This document shows, piece by piece, positions 8,200-16,189 of a DNA stretch of 64,000 bases. Source of the stretch: Clostridiales bacterium (GTDB lineage Bacteria > Bacillota > Clostridia > Saccharofermentanales > Saccharofermentanaceae); the NCBI GenBank assembly GCA_017649645.1, contig JAGCGK010000143.1:1-64000 (forward strand), read 5' to 3'. The notes under the pieces were generated by a model. That model was not told the DNA's origin, made no database searches, and saw only the letters and a program-made list of their open reading frames with translations. Within the stretch, counting starts at the first letter, position 1, and each line of letters opens with the position of its first letter. The translations under genes were made by a program, and so were the position numbers.

Positions 8200-10200
8200 A
8201 TGGGTAAGGAATTGAACAAGAGGAAAATATACGAGAATCCATATCTGTATGTCCTTTCTATAATCGTAGTTTTGGTATTATATTTCGTCTGTGTTTGCTT
8301 TGAGCTCGAAGACCTTGATTTCGTGGCTATCAACGGAACATTCCAAAACTATAACTTCATAAGAAGATTTCTCGACGGACAGGTTCCTTTCGTGGATTTC
8401 CCAGTATATCTGGGATCCGGACATCTTATCGTGACATCCTTTTTTACTTTCCTGTTCGGAAATGATTACAGTGCTTCGGTTCATGCATATCACTATGTAT
8501 CTTCCTTAACCGTTATCATGTATTTCTACGTGTTCGGTTATGCGTATTTTAAGAAGAACTGGATAATTCCTTTTTTCTTTTCCGTAATATCCCGTCTGTT
8601 TCTTTCTTCGGTCTTTTCGTACCTGATCTATGGAGGCAATTCAGCGAGAGCCATCCGTGCTTTGATAGTTCCTGTCATTATATGTGTCTATCTTCTTGTA
8701 TCGAATATTCTCAGAGCTAAGATTAAGGATAAGAACAAGGTCTTTATCTCACATATAGTCCTTGTTTCTTTACTTGCAGGTCTTGCGCTGGTATGGAGTA
8801 ATGATTACGGACTAGTAAGTTTCATAGCTCTTTTCATGCTCGTATTTGCTTATGTTCTTATCGGATATAAGAGCATACGTAAGCTCCTTGTTTCTTTACT
8901 TATAATGATCGCCGGAAGTCTTTCATCAGCTTTTATACTGGTGTTACTGATAACCCGCGGTCACCCTGTTATGTGGGTTCGATCGAACTTTATGTCTTCA
9001 CAGTATCAGGGTTGGTATTATGAGCAGCCCCAGCTTCACACTTTGTACTATTATCAGATCGATCTTTCTTTGCCTTTGATCATCTGTTTCATCCTTTTGG
9101 TCGTATATTTTTATTTCTCCGTCAGAAAGATATCCTGGGAGAAGATCCAAAGTTTCGGATTGATCACTTTCACGCTGCTTTCATGTTTTGGAGCATGTCA
9201 GGCATATAAATTGTTTAGTCTTAATACGATAGATTATCCGTCGTTTCTTATAAGTACGTTCCTGATACTGGCTATTTATGAGGCTATACGACTTGTAAAG
9301 TTTACTTTTAAAAAGGGCGATGTGAAGCTTAGTGACAAAACACTCCGCATAATATCGATCGTTTCGTCGGTATTGATCATCATATGTATCCTTTCTTACT
9401 CAGTTGTTTCTTTTGTCAAACTTAAAAAGGAAGACAGATCTTCGAAAAAGTATTTCCCGGAGTTGGGCGGATATCTTGATGAAAACGCCGATGATCTTGA
9501 TAAAGCGTTAGAGATCACGGCAGGAAGAAAGGTCTTCTCGGCTTATGCATCGGCCTTGGAGGTTGCTACTGATCAATATCAGCCAACGGGCTATGACTAC
9601 ATAATCCATGTCCTTACGGATGAAGGAAGGGAACAGTATCTGAGTGTTTTCGAGAAAAAGGATTTTGATCTGGTGTCAACTATAAGGAAGGACTATAAGA
9701 CATACGGAACATGGATCTTTTACGCCAACTGGTTCTTCTACCGTGAGGTATATTCGCAGTATCACTATGTCGGTTCCAATACCTATGCTGATTACTGGGA
9801 ACCGGGCATAGATCCTGAGTCGATCTATACAGGTGGAATAAAAGTAGTTACACAGCGTAATTCGGATAATGAATTGGTTGTGGTGGTAGTGACCGAAGAC
9901 CCGACTATCTGCGGAGTAGCAGATGTGTACCTGGACTATAGTTCCGATGTTAAAGAAGGTTCATCGAGTTTTCTTTTGCATCAGATAATTGTCGGTGTAA
10001 CTGACGATACCGTGACTGACGGAAGGATAAACCAGTGGACGTTAAGACAGTCAAATAAGGAATATATTCCGATCACTGTCGTTGACGGAATGGGATATGT
10101 CATTTTAGACTCGTACCCGGAGAAGATTACAAAGATAGAGGTTAATGAGGCTTCATGTGATAGAATCTTTGTTGAAGTTTTGCCTAAAACAGATGATTAA
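8200..10200 (+). CDS. Large polytopic membrane protein, possibly GT-C glycosyltransferase-like
   Basis: A 666-residue protein. The first 410 residues hold about ten to twelve hydrophobic segments; the last 250 form a soluble domain rich in aromatic and acidic residues. The layout (many helices, an early periplasmic-type loop with paired acidic residues, then a C-terminal extracytoplasmic domain) resembles GT-C fold sugar transferases, but no signature is decisive, so that is only a guess. GGAG precedes ATG 8200. It occupies the slot between yqeK and rsfS where many Firmicutes carry a LytR-CpsA-Psr gene, hinting at a cell-envelope role. Confidence 0.6.
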   Translation: MGKELNKRKIYENPYLYVLSIIVVLVLYFVCVCFELEDLDFVAINGTFQNYNFIRRFLDGQVPFVDFPVYLGSGHLIVTSFFTFLFGNDYSASVHAYHYVSSLTVIMYFYVFGYAYFKKNWIIPFFFSVISRLFLSSVFSYLIYGGNSARAIRALIVPVIICVYLLVSNILRAKIKDKNKVFISHIVLVSLLAGLALVWSNDYGLVSFIALFMLVFAYVLIGYKSIRKLLVSLLIMIAGSLSSAFILVLLITRGHPVMWVRSNFMSSQYQGWYYEQPQLHTLYYYQIDLSLPLIICFILLVVYFYFSVRKISWEKIQSFGLITFTLLSCFGACQAYKLFSLNTIDYPSFLISTFLILAIYEAIRLVKFTFKKGDVKLSDKTLRIISIVSSVLIIICILSYSVVSFVKLKKEDRSSKKYFPELGGYLDENADDLDKALEITAGRKVFSAYASALEVATDQYQPTGYDYIIHVLTDEGREQYLSVFEKKDFDLVSTIRKDYKTYGTWIFYANWFFYREVYSQYHYVGSNTYADYWEPGIDPESIYTGGIKVVTQRNSDNELVVVVVTEDPTICGVADVYLDYSSDVKEGSSSFLLHQIIVGVTDDTVTDGRINQWTLRQSNKEYIPITVVDGMGYVILDSYPEKITKIEVNEASCDRIFVEVLPKTDD

Positions 10201-10208
10201 CATATAAT
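10180..10208 (+). promoter_or_regulatory. Sigma-A-like promoter for rsfS
   Basis: TTGCCT (10180-10185), 17 bp, TATAAT (10203-10208). The -35 lies inside the end of the preceding membrane-protein gene, and rsfS starts about 40 bp after the -10. Confidence 0.6.
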
Positions 10209-10249
10209 GAAAATACAAGTTGTAACAACAGATTAAGGAGAAGTGTTAG

Positions 10250-10585
10250 ATGACAAGTAAAGAGTTGGCTGATAAGATCGTTGAGATTCTGGATAGCAAA
10301 AAGGGTATCGATATTCAGTTGATCGATGTATCAGAGAAGACTATCATGGCGGATTATTTTGTAATCTGCAGCGGTAATTCCACTACACAGATCAAGGCTT
10401 TGGCTGATGAGGTTGAAGTTGTTCTCAAAAATGAGTTCGAGCTTTATGCAGATCACGTTGAAGGCAGAAACAGCAACCGTTGGATCCTTATCGATTATAA
10501 GGACGTCGTTGTTCATATCTTCCATCCTGAAGACCGTGCGAACTATGATCTTGAGAAGCTTTGGGAGACCAAGAGCGCGATTTGA
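10250..10585 (+). CDS. rsfS: Ribosomal silencing factor RsfS
   Basis: Binds uL14 on the large ribosomal subunit and blocks subunit joining when nutrients are scarce. The 111-residue length and the conserved core DYFVICSGNSTTQIKALADEVE, followed by EGRNSNRWILIDYKDVVVHIFHPEDRANYDLEKLW, are typical. An AGGAG site precedes ATG 10250. It follows the nadD-yqeK region as in many Firmicutes, but with its own promoter here. Confidence 0.96.
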   Translation: MTSKELADKIVEILDSKKGIDIQLIDVSEKTIMADYFVICSGNSTTQIKALADEVEVVLKNEFELYADHVEGRNSNRWILIDYKDVVVHIFHPEDRANYDLEKLWETKSAI

Positions 10586-10592
10586 CGGGGCT

Positions 10593-10625
10593 TTCGGACA
10601 TGTTTAGTCCGAATTGTCGCTTTTT
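10593..10625 (+). terminator. Weak terminator-like hairpin after rsfS
   Basis: A perfect 7-bp stem, TTCGGAC (10593-10599) with GTCCGAA (10607-10613), loop 7 nt, followed by TTGTCGC and five T. The T-run is offset by several bases, so termination may be partial. It abuts and overlaps by two bases the box described at 10612. Confidence 0.45.
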
Positions 10626-10667
10626 GTATTTTTTGTCGATTTATTGAAGAACCTTATGTGCTACCTT
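10612..10667 (+). promoter_or_regulatory. comEA promoter with a 31-bp box shared with comM-dprA
   Basis: Box 10612-10642 consists of AATTGTCG, C, TTTTTGT, A, then TTTTTTGTCGATTT. After 16 bp comes the extended -10 TGC-TACCTT (10659-10667). The region before comM has the same box with two substitutions, the same 16-bp gap and TGC-TATCAT. No consensus -35 is present in either, which fits an activator-dependent promoter. The predicted transcript begins almost at the Shine-Dalgarno site. Confidence 0.65.
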
Positions 10668-10688
10668 TCTAATGGAGAGGTGGCACTT

Positions 10689-11288
10689 ATGTTTTCGAGC
10701 AAAAACAAAGACAAGATCTATATCGTGATATTCATTATCACTGTAGCCGCCGGAATCATTTATAAGATATTCTTCAAAGGCGAGATGTCATTTCTGTCAA
10801 AGAGCGAAGTTACGATCGAGACGGGGGAGAGCATAGTTGAAAGTGCTTCAGAGACCGAGGCAGGAACGATATATGTGTATGTATGCGGAGAGGTAAATAA
10901 GCCGGGAGTTTATGAGATAGAACGCGGGTGCATACTTAATGATGTTGTGAATATGGCAGGAGGGCTTACTTCTGAGGCCGCGAAGGAGGATATTGATCTT
11001 GTGATGATACTTAACAGCAACATTACGATCAAGATCCCGAAGGAGGGCGATGAGCTTGTTACTATATCAAGCGAGAGCGGGACTGAAGCTGAATCAGGTC
11101 TTATCAATATCAATACTGCAGATAAGGAGATGCTCAAGACCTTGCCCGGGATAGGTGACGTGATGGCTGATTCGATCATAGAATACCGGCAGGACAATGT
11201 TTTCGAGGAGAAAGAGGACCTGATGAACGTGAAGGGGATCGGGCAGTCCAAATATGATATGGTCAAGGACCTGATTTGTGTGAATTGA
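10689..11288 (+). CDS. comEA: ComEA-like DNA-binding competence protein
   Basis: A membrane-anchored DNA receptor that holds incoming single- or double-stranded DNA for uptake. The 199 residues comprise a short cytoplasmic start, one membrane segment (about 10-28), an SLBB domain (YVYVCGEVNKPGVYEI...) and a C-terminal double helix-hairpin-helix: LININTADKEMLKTLPGIG, then LMNVKGIGQSKYDMV. I start it at ATG 10689 after GGAGAGG, not at an in-frame codon at 10614, which lies inside the promoter box. No comEC follows within the window. Confidence 0.9.
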   Translation: MFSSKNKDKIYIVIFIITVAAGIIYKIFFKGEMSFLSKSEVTIETGESIVESASETEAGTIYVYVCGEVNKPGVYEIERGCILNDVVNMAGGLTSEAAKEDIDLVMILNSNITIKIPKEGDELVTISSESGTEAESGLININTADKEMLKTLPGIGDVMADSIIEYRQDNVFEEKEDLMNVKGIGQSKYDMVKDLICVN

Positions 11289-11291
11289 CTA

Positions 11292-11320
11292 TTGCCAGAA
11301 CCGGGTAATTGGGGTAAACT
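11292..11320 (+). promoter_or_regulatory. Promoter of the thrS T-box transcript
   Basis: TTGCCA (11292-11297), 17 bp, TAAACT (11315-11320). The start is predicted near 11327, exactly where the T-box stem I begins. Confidence 0.55.
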
Positions 11321-11327
11321 ACCGCTA

Positions 11328-11568
11328 ACAGTGATGAAAAGGACATGTGCCTGCGGAAAACATCAGACAGAGAATCGGAGTCATCGGCTGGAAGCTCCGT
11401 TGAAAAGTCCCGTTTGCATACAACCTTGGAACTGCAGGGGTAAATCGTTAAGAGTAACCTTCGCCGTCCGGCCGCGTTAAGGCTTAATGAGTGGTACGTC
11501 GCATCTGGCGTGCAATTTGGGTGGAACCGTGCAACCATGCATCCCAATGCTTGGGGCATGGTGTTTTT
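11328..11568 (+). promoter_or_regulatory. T-box riboswitch controlling thrS
   Basis: Leader RNA that senses uncharged tRNA-Thr and relieves termination. Seen: stem I start GATGAAAAGGACA, the distal AGAGAATCGG and GGCTGGAAGCTCC pieces, a stem III-like region GCCGTCCGGCCGCGTTAAGGC split here by its loop, AATGAGTGG, and the T-box core GGGTGGAACCGTG from 11519. A terminator follows: ACCATGC (11534-11540) pairs with GCATGGT (11556-11562), CCC/GGG extend it, then T-run. Two threonine codons lie in the 3' side of stem I (ACC 11423, ACT 11431); I could not decide which is the specifier. Confidence 0.92.
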
Positions 11569-11631
11569 ATTTGCTTTGAAAACATCATGCCGGAAAACTA
11601 CCAAAAGAAACAAAACAAGGAGGTAAGACCA

Positions 11632-13410
11632 ATGGTAGATTTTAATGATGAAGTACAAAGAAAGATGTACAGACACACAACAGCTCACGTTCTGGCTCAG
11701 GCAGTAAAGAGACTTTGGCCTGATACAAAGCTTACTATCGGTCCTGCAATCGATGACGGTTTCTATTATGATTTCCAGCATGAGGGTGCTTTCTCGGCAG
11801 AGGATCTCAAGAACATAGAAGCCGAGATGAAGAAGATCATCAAGGAGAACCTGAAGCTCGAGAGATTCGAACTTCCACGTGAGGAAGCTATTAAGTTCAT
11901 GCAGGAGAGAAATGAGCCTTTCAAGGTAGAGCTCATCAATGACCTTCCTGATGACGCAGTTATCTCTTTTTACAAGCAGGGTGATTTCGTAGATCTTTGC
12001 GCAGGTCCGCACATCGAGAGCACAGGCGAGATCAAGGCTTTCAAGCTCATCTCAACTTCAGCTTCATACTGGAGAGGAGATTCCAACAGAGAGAGCCTTC
12101 AGAGAATATACGGTACTGCTTTCCCTAACAAGGAAATGCTCAACGATTACATTACAAAGCTTGAAGAAGCTAAGAAGCGTGACCACAACAAGCTCGGTCG
12201 TGAGCTCGAGTACTTCACGACTGTTGATTACATCGGTCAGGGTCTTCCGATCCTTCTTCCTAAGGGTGCCAGAGTTATCCAGCTTTTGCAGCGTTGGGTA
12301 GAGGATGTTGAGCAGGCTCACGGCTGCGAACTTACTAAGACTCCGTTCTTCGCTAAGCGTGATCTCTACAAGATCTCCGGTCACTGGGATCACTATAGAG
12401 ACGGTATGTTCATCATGGGTGATGCTGATGATGAGTCTAAGGAGTGCTTTGCTCTTCGTCCGATGACCTGTCCGTTCCAGTATCAGGTATTCCTTAACAG
12501 ACAGAGAAGCTACAGAGATCTTCCTATGAGATTAACGGAGACCTCTACGCTCTTCAGAAATGAGGACAGCGGTGAGATGCACGGCCTTATCCGTGTTCGC
12601 CAGTTCACGATCTCCGAGGGTCACTATATCCTTCGTCCTGATCAGCTCGAAGAAGAGTTCAGAGGTTGTCTCGAACTTGCTAAATACTTCCTTGATACTG
12701 TAGGACTTCTCCAGGATTGTACTTTCAGATTCTCACAGTGGGATCCGGAGAACCCTAAGAACAAGTACGAAGGTACCAAAGAACAGTGGGAAGAGGCTCA
12801 GGCTACGATGGCTAAGATCCTCGATAACCTTGGTGTCGAATACACTGTAGGAATCGATGAGGCAGCTTTCTATGGTCCTAAGCTCGATATCCAGTATAAG
12901 AACGTTTTCGGTAAGGAAGACACGATCGTAACGATCCAGATCGATATGCTCCTTGCAGCTAAATTCGGTATGGAATACGTAGATGTTGACGGAACAAAGA
13001 AGAATCCTTACATCATCCACAGAACGAGCCTTGGTTGCTTCGAGCGTACTCTCGCATACTTGATCGAGAGATTTGCTGGATGCCTGCCACTTTGGATGGC
13101 TCCTGAGCAGGTTAGGATCCTTCCTATCTCCGATAAGCAGGTAGATAAGGCATATGAAGTTCGTGACGCACTCCGTGCTAAGGGACTTCGCGCAGAGGTT
13201 GATGACAGAAGCGAGAAGATCGGTAAGAAGATCCGTGAGGCTCGTCTCGATAAGCTCATCTACTGGTTCGTAATCGGTGATAACGAAGTCGAGAACAACA
13301 CTGTATCAGTAAGCTGCAAGTTTGAAGAAGGTTCAAAGACCATGAGCGTCGATGAAGCAGCAGCTCTTCTCGTTGATGAAGTTGAGAAGAAGATCCGTCG
13401 TGATAACTGA
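11632..13410 (+). CDS. thrS: Threonyl-tRNA synthetase, short form lacking the TGS domain
   Basis: Charges tRNA-Thr. The 592 residues begin directly in the editing domain (RHTTAHVLAQAVKRLWP near residue 12; DLCAGPHIEST supplies further editing-site residues), so the usual N-terminal TGS domain of about 60 residues is missing. The catalytic core has the zinc ligands Cys in RPMTCPFQY, His in DHYRDGMFI and His in IIHRTSLGCFERT, plus class II motif 2 (LFRNEDSGEMHGLIRVRQF). A C-terminal anticodon domain follows. GGAGG precedes ATG 11632. Upstream in-frame codons back to 11491 lie in the T-box leader and are not translated. Confidence 0.96.
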   Translation: MVDFNDEVQRKMYRHTTAHVLAQAVKRLWPDTKLTIGPAIDDGFYYDFQHEGAFSAEDLKNIEAEMKKIIKENLKLERFELPREEAIKFMQERNEPFKVELINDLPDDAVISFYKQGDFVDLCAGPHIESTGEIKAFKLISTSASYWRGDSNRESLQRIYGTAFPNKEMLNDYITKLEEAKKRDHNKLGRELEYFTTVDYIGQGLPILLPKGARVIQLLQRWVEDVEQAHGCELTKTPFFAKRDLYKISGHWDHYRDGMFIMGDADDESKECFALRPMTCPFQYQVFLNRQRSYRDLPMRLTETSTLFRNEDSGEMHGLIRVRQFTISEGHYILRPDQLEEEFRGCLELAKYFLDTVGLLQDCTFRFSQWDPENPKNKYEGTKEQWEEAQATMAKILDNLGVEYTVGIDEAAFYGPKLDIQYKNVFGKEDTIVTIQIDMLLAAKFGMEYVDVDGTKKNPYIIHRTSLGCFERTLAYLIERFAGCLPLWMAPEQVRILPISDKQVDKAYEVRDALRAKGLRAEVDDRSEKIGKKIREARLDKLIYWFVIGDNEVENNTVSVSCKFEEGSKTMSVDEAAALLVDEVEKKIRRDN

Positions 13411-13433
13411 TCTGTTTGATTAGATACTAAGAT

Positions 13434-13465
13434 GCGGGAAGTCGTTTGACCTCCCGCTTTTTTTT
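13434..13465 (+). terminator. Terminator after thrS
   Basis: GCGGGAAG (13434-13441) pairs with CCTCCCGC (13450-13457) with one mismatch, followed by eight T. It separates thrS from the convergent MATE gene. Confidence 0.9.
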
Positions 13466-13474
13466 GCCTGATCA

Positions 13475-14839
13475 TTAAGCCGCCAGGCGTTCTTTGGCTT
13501 TAAGTCTTCTGTAAACCGTAATATACATCGTAATGAAACTTGCACTTCCGCCGATCAGGTTTGATATCGGTTCAGCCCAGAATACGCCTGCGATGCTGTC
13601 TTTCATCAGTAGCGGCAGTATAAGTGTCAAAGGCACAACGATAATGATCTTTCTAAGTATCGAAAACGTGATCGCATATTTAACTTTGGCAAGTGCCATA
13701 AACGTTGACTGGCCCGAGAACTGCAATGACATAAAGATATATCCCATAAAATAGATCTTAAGATACTTGGTGCCGAAAAGAAGGATCTGCGGATCATCTG
13801 TAAACAGTTTGATAAAGAATGAAGGGAAGATCCAGACAAGAGCCCATGCAACGAGTGTATAAAGTATACCCATTATCGTATTTACTTTGATAGCCTTGCA
13901 TACTCGATCGTATTTCTTGGCTCCGTAGTTAAAACCGAGGACCGGTTGGCATCCTGAAGTAATACCGCTTACAACAAGACCCAAGATCGATCTTACGGAA
14001 TTGATTACGGTCATGATGGTAACGTAATCGTCTCCTCCGTAATAAGCCAAAGACTTATTGCAAACAAGTTGGATAATACAGTTGGTTGCTTCCATGATGA
14101 AGTTGGTGATTCCGACAGATACTATACGAAGAGAAGTCTTCAAGGAGAACACAAATCCCTTAAATGACAGTTTTATCTCACTGCCTTTAACTACAAAGAA
14201 GAACATTACCCAGACAAATGAAACTATCTGAGAGATAACTGTCGCGATGGCAGCACCTCTGATGCCAAGGCCCATGTAGTAGATCAGCAAAGGATCCAAG
14301 ACCACATTAACGACTGCACCTGATAAAGTCGTTATCATAGCTGTTCCCGGCCGTCCCTGAGCTGATATATAGAAGTTCATTCCCGAACCTATCATAAGGA
14401 AAGGAGTTCCGAGAAGATATATCTTCAGATACTCTTTAGCATAGAAAAATGTTGTATCACTGGCTCCGAGACCGTATATGAGCGGTTTCATAGTAAGATA
14501 CGAAACTATTGTGATTATAAAGGACGAGAACAGTAGAAGAACAAAAGAATGTCTCATTATATCTGTTGCCTTTTCATTTTTGCCTTCGCCCTTAGAGATC
14601 GAGAAAAGAGGAGTTCCTCCAAGACCAAAAAGAAGGGTGAATGCCATGATAAGTGATATAAGCGGGAAACAGATGCCAAGACCTGTCAGGGAATTCTTAC
14701 CGGTTTCAGGTATATGTCCTATGAAAACTCTGTCTACGATGTTGTACAACAATTGAGCAAGTTGAGCGATTATAAGTGGTACAGCTTGCTTAAGAATGAT
14801 AAGTGTTATATTTCCTTCACCAAAATTATTCTTCTTCAT
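13475..14839 (-). CDS. MATE family efflux transporter
   Basis: A twelve-helix multidrug or toxin exporter of the DinF/MepA type, driven by an ion gradient, at the cytoplasmic membrane. The 454 residues show the family layout: QAVPLIIAQLAQLLYNIVDRVFIG near the N-terminus (split by my reading at helix 1), GLGGTPLFSISKGEG, and a matching second half with GLVVSGITSGCQPVLGFNYGA. Substrate unknown. I start it at the second Met (14839). A Met at 14863 is in frame, but a -10-like TATACT lies between the two, six bases before 14839, and neither start has a good Shine-Dalgarno site. Confidence 0.9.
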   Translation of the reverse strand: MKKNNFGEGNITLIILKQAVPLIIAQLAQLLYNIVDRVFIGHIPETGKNSLTGLGICFPLISLIMAFTLLFGLGGTPLFSISKGEGKNEKATDIMRHSFVLLLFSSFIITIVSYLTMKPLIYGLGASDTTFFYAKEYLKIYLLGTPFLMIGSGMNFYISAQGRPGTAMITTLSGAVVNVVLDPLLIYYMGLGIRGAAIATVISQIVSFVWVMFFFVVKGSEIKLSFKGFVFSLKTSLRIVSVGITNFIMEATNCIIQLVCNKSLAYYGGDDYVTIMTVINSVRSILGLVVSGITSGCQPVLGFNYGAKKYDRVCKAIKVNTIMGILYTLVAWALVWIFPSFFIKLFTDDPQILLFGTKYLKIYFMGYIFMSLQFSGQSTFMALAKVKYAITFSILRKIIIVVPLTLILPLLMKDSIAGVFWAEPISNLIGGSASFITMYITVYRRLKAKERLAA

Positions 14840-14919
14840 GAGAAAAGTATACCATTTGGGCATGATGGTGGGATTATGATAAAATATATAAGATTTTTTA
14901 ATGAGTGAGGGTATGATTT

Positions 14920-16182
14920 ATGCTTAGAGAAAAAACAGTAGCTAATGTTTTAAGACCCATCTTTACCGTATTGATGGTTTTCCTGTTCATATACGGTACT
15001 TATGCGGCAAGTATTTACTTTACTGTTCTGACACCGAAATTCTGGAGCGAGAAGATCTTCGATAAGCAACTCAGAAAAGAGTTCACTGAAATGGTCATGG
15101 AAGATGATAATGTCAAGGATAATCCCTATAAAGAGGAACTTGATGGTATGTCTGATACTCTCGTTAATTTCATATTGGATGAGATCTTTGACGGCCTTTT
15201 CGAGCAGGACTATGAAGTTGATTATGACAAATACGAGGAAATGTTTGAAGAAGAGATTCAGCCTGTGCTTGAGGAACACGGAGCAAGTAAGGCTGAGATC
15301 AAAGAATCCAAGAATGATATTTATGATTCGCTCAATAAGTCTTTGAATGAAGAACTCTTTCCTCAGTTTGAAGAGACAATCGGTAGAAGTCTTTATGGTT
15401 CAAGAATAAATATGATGGTCCAATTCATTTCTTGTTTTGGAATTATCCTCGTGTTTACTGTTGTACTTATCCTTATCCATAAGAACAAGTTTAAGCCTTT
15501 GAGAAATCTGGGAATAGCAATGACGATCGGACAAGGTCTTGCAACTGCCTTGTGTTTCTTGATCTACGGCATTTTTACTCTGGGAATGAGAGAAGTTGAA
15601 ATCGATAGTGGTGTTGATGAGCTTGCTAAGCATCTTGTAAATAATATCCTGGATGTTTTCTTTATGCTCATTTTGATCATAGGAGCTACGTTTGTTCTCG
15701 GAATTGTACTTATCATCGTATTCGGCATTCTTACCGGCAAAAAGAATAAGGCGTATGCTAAGGAAAATCCGCCTGCATTCCAGGCTGCTGTTCCTGCATC
15801 GCAGTATTATAACGATTATGCTCAGACCCTTGCTAATCAGCCTTTGCAGAACAATTATCAGCCTATGCAGCAGCAGTATACTCCTCAGTATGGTCAGCAA
15901 CCTATGCAGCAGCAATATGCTCCGCAGTACGGTCAGCAGCCTATGCAGCAACAGTATGCTCCTCAGTATGGTCAGCAGCCGCAAATGCAGCAACCACAGT
16001 ACTCACAGCCTGTACAACAAACATATACTCCACCTGTTGAACCTGTTGTCGGTGAACAGACTCCTGTCTACGATCCGACATTGAATGATGATCTGAATGC
16101 AACAACATATGGAGAAGAATCGTCAATAAATGAAACCACTTCCGGTTCAAAGATCGTGGACTGGGATGACGAATTAGAATGA
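14920..16182 (+). CDS. Membrane protein with Gln-rich C-terminal tandem repeats
   Basis: 420 residues, no family recognised. One membrane segment near residues 10-35, an acidic, helix-rich extracytoplasmic domain to about 165, then three further hydrophobic segments (about 167-185, 197-220, 242-272). The remaining 150 residues are cytoplasmic and disordered: three tandem copies of a 13-residue unit QPMQQQYAPQYGQ, then Pro/Gln-rich sequence and an acidic end. GAGGG precedes ATG 14920. The stop is 7 bp from the next gene, a secreted DUF4214/CHAP protein, so the two are likely expressed together. Low-complexity tails like this often mediate self-association, but that is inference. Confidence 0.65.
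   Translation: MLREKTVANVLRPIFTVLMVFLFIYGTYAASIYFTVLTPKFWSEKIFDKQLRKEFTEMVMEDDNVKDNPYKEELDGMSDTLVNFILDEIFDGLFEQDYEVDYDKYEEMFEEEIQPVLEEHGASKAEIKESKNDIYDSLNKSLNEELFPQFEETIGRSLYGSRINMMVQFISCFGIILVFTVVLILIHKNKFKPLRNLGIAMTIGQGLATALCFLIYGIFTLGMREVEIDSGVDELAKHLVNNILDVFFMLILIIGATFVLGIVLIIVFGILTGKKNKAYAKENPPAFQAAVPASQYYNDYAQTLANQPLQNNYQPMQQQYTPQYGQQPMQQQYAPQYGQQPMQQQYAPQYGQQPQMQQPQYSQPVQQTYTPPVEPVVGEQTPVYDPTLNDDLNATTYGEESSINETTSGSKIVDWDDELE
15859..15975 (+). repeat. Three 39-bp in-frame tandem repeats
   Basis: Copies at 15859-15897, 15898-15936 and 15937-15975, differing at a few third-codon positions and one first position (Thr to Ala). They encode a 13-residue Gln/Pro/Tyr unit. The silent differences show that the protein sequence, not only the DNA, has been kept. 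Confidence 0.9.
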
Positions 16183-16189
16183 GGTTAAT

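Noticed and set aside
10593..10642. The T-rich box before comEA as merely a terminator tail
   Set aside because: The hairpin there could be a terminator, but the same box before comM has no upstream gene to terminate and the spacing to the -10 is identical.
11263..12012. Long reverse-strand open frame of 249 codons across the T-box and the start of thrS
   Set aside because: It lies opposite a structured leader and a certain gene, has no start signals and no family features; a codon-bias shadow.
15859..15975. Tandem repeats considered as a CRISPR-like array
   Set aside because: Units are contiguous without spacers and are coding; no cas genes nearby.
15400..15993. Leu/Arg-rich reverse-strand frame over the 39-bp repeats
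   Set aside because: Its repeats are only the complement of the in-frame Gln-rich repeats; no start signal.
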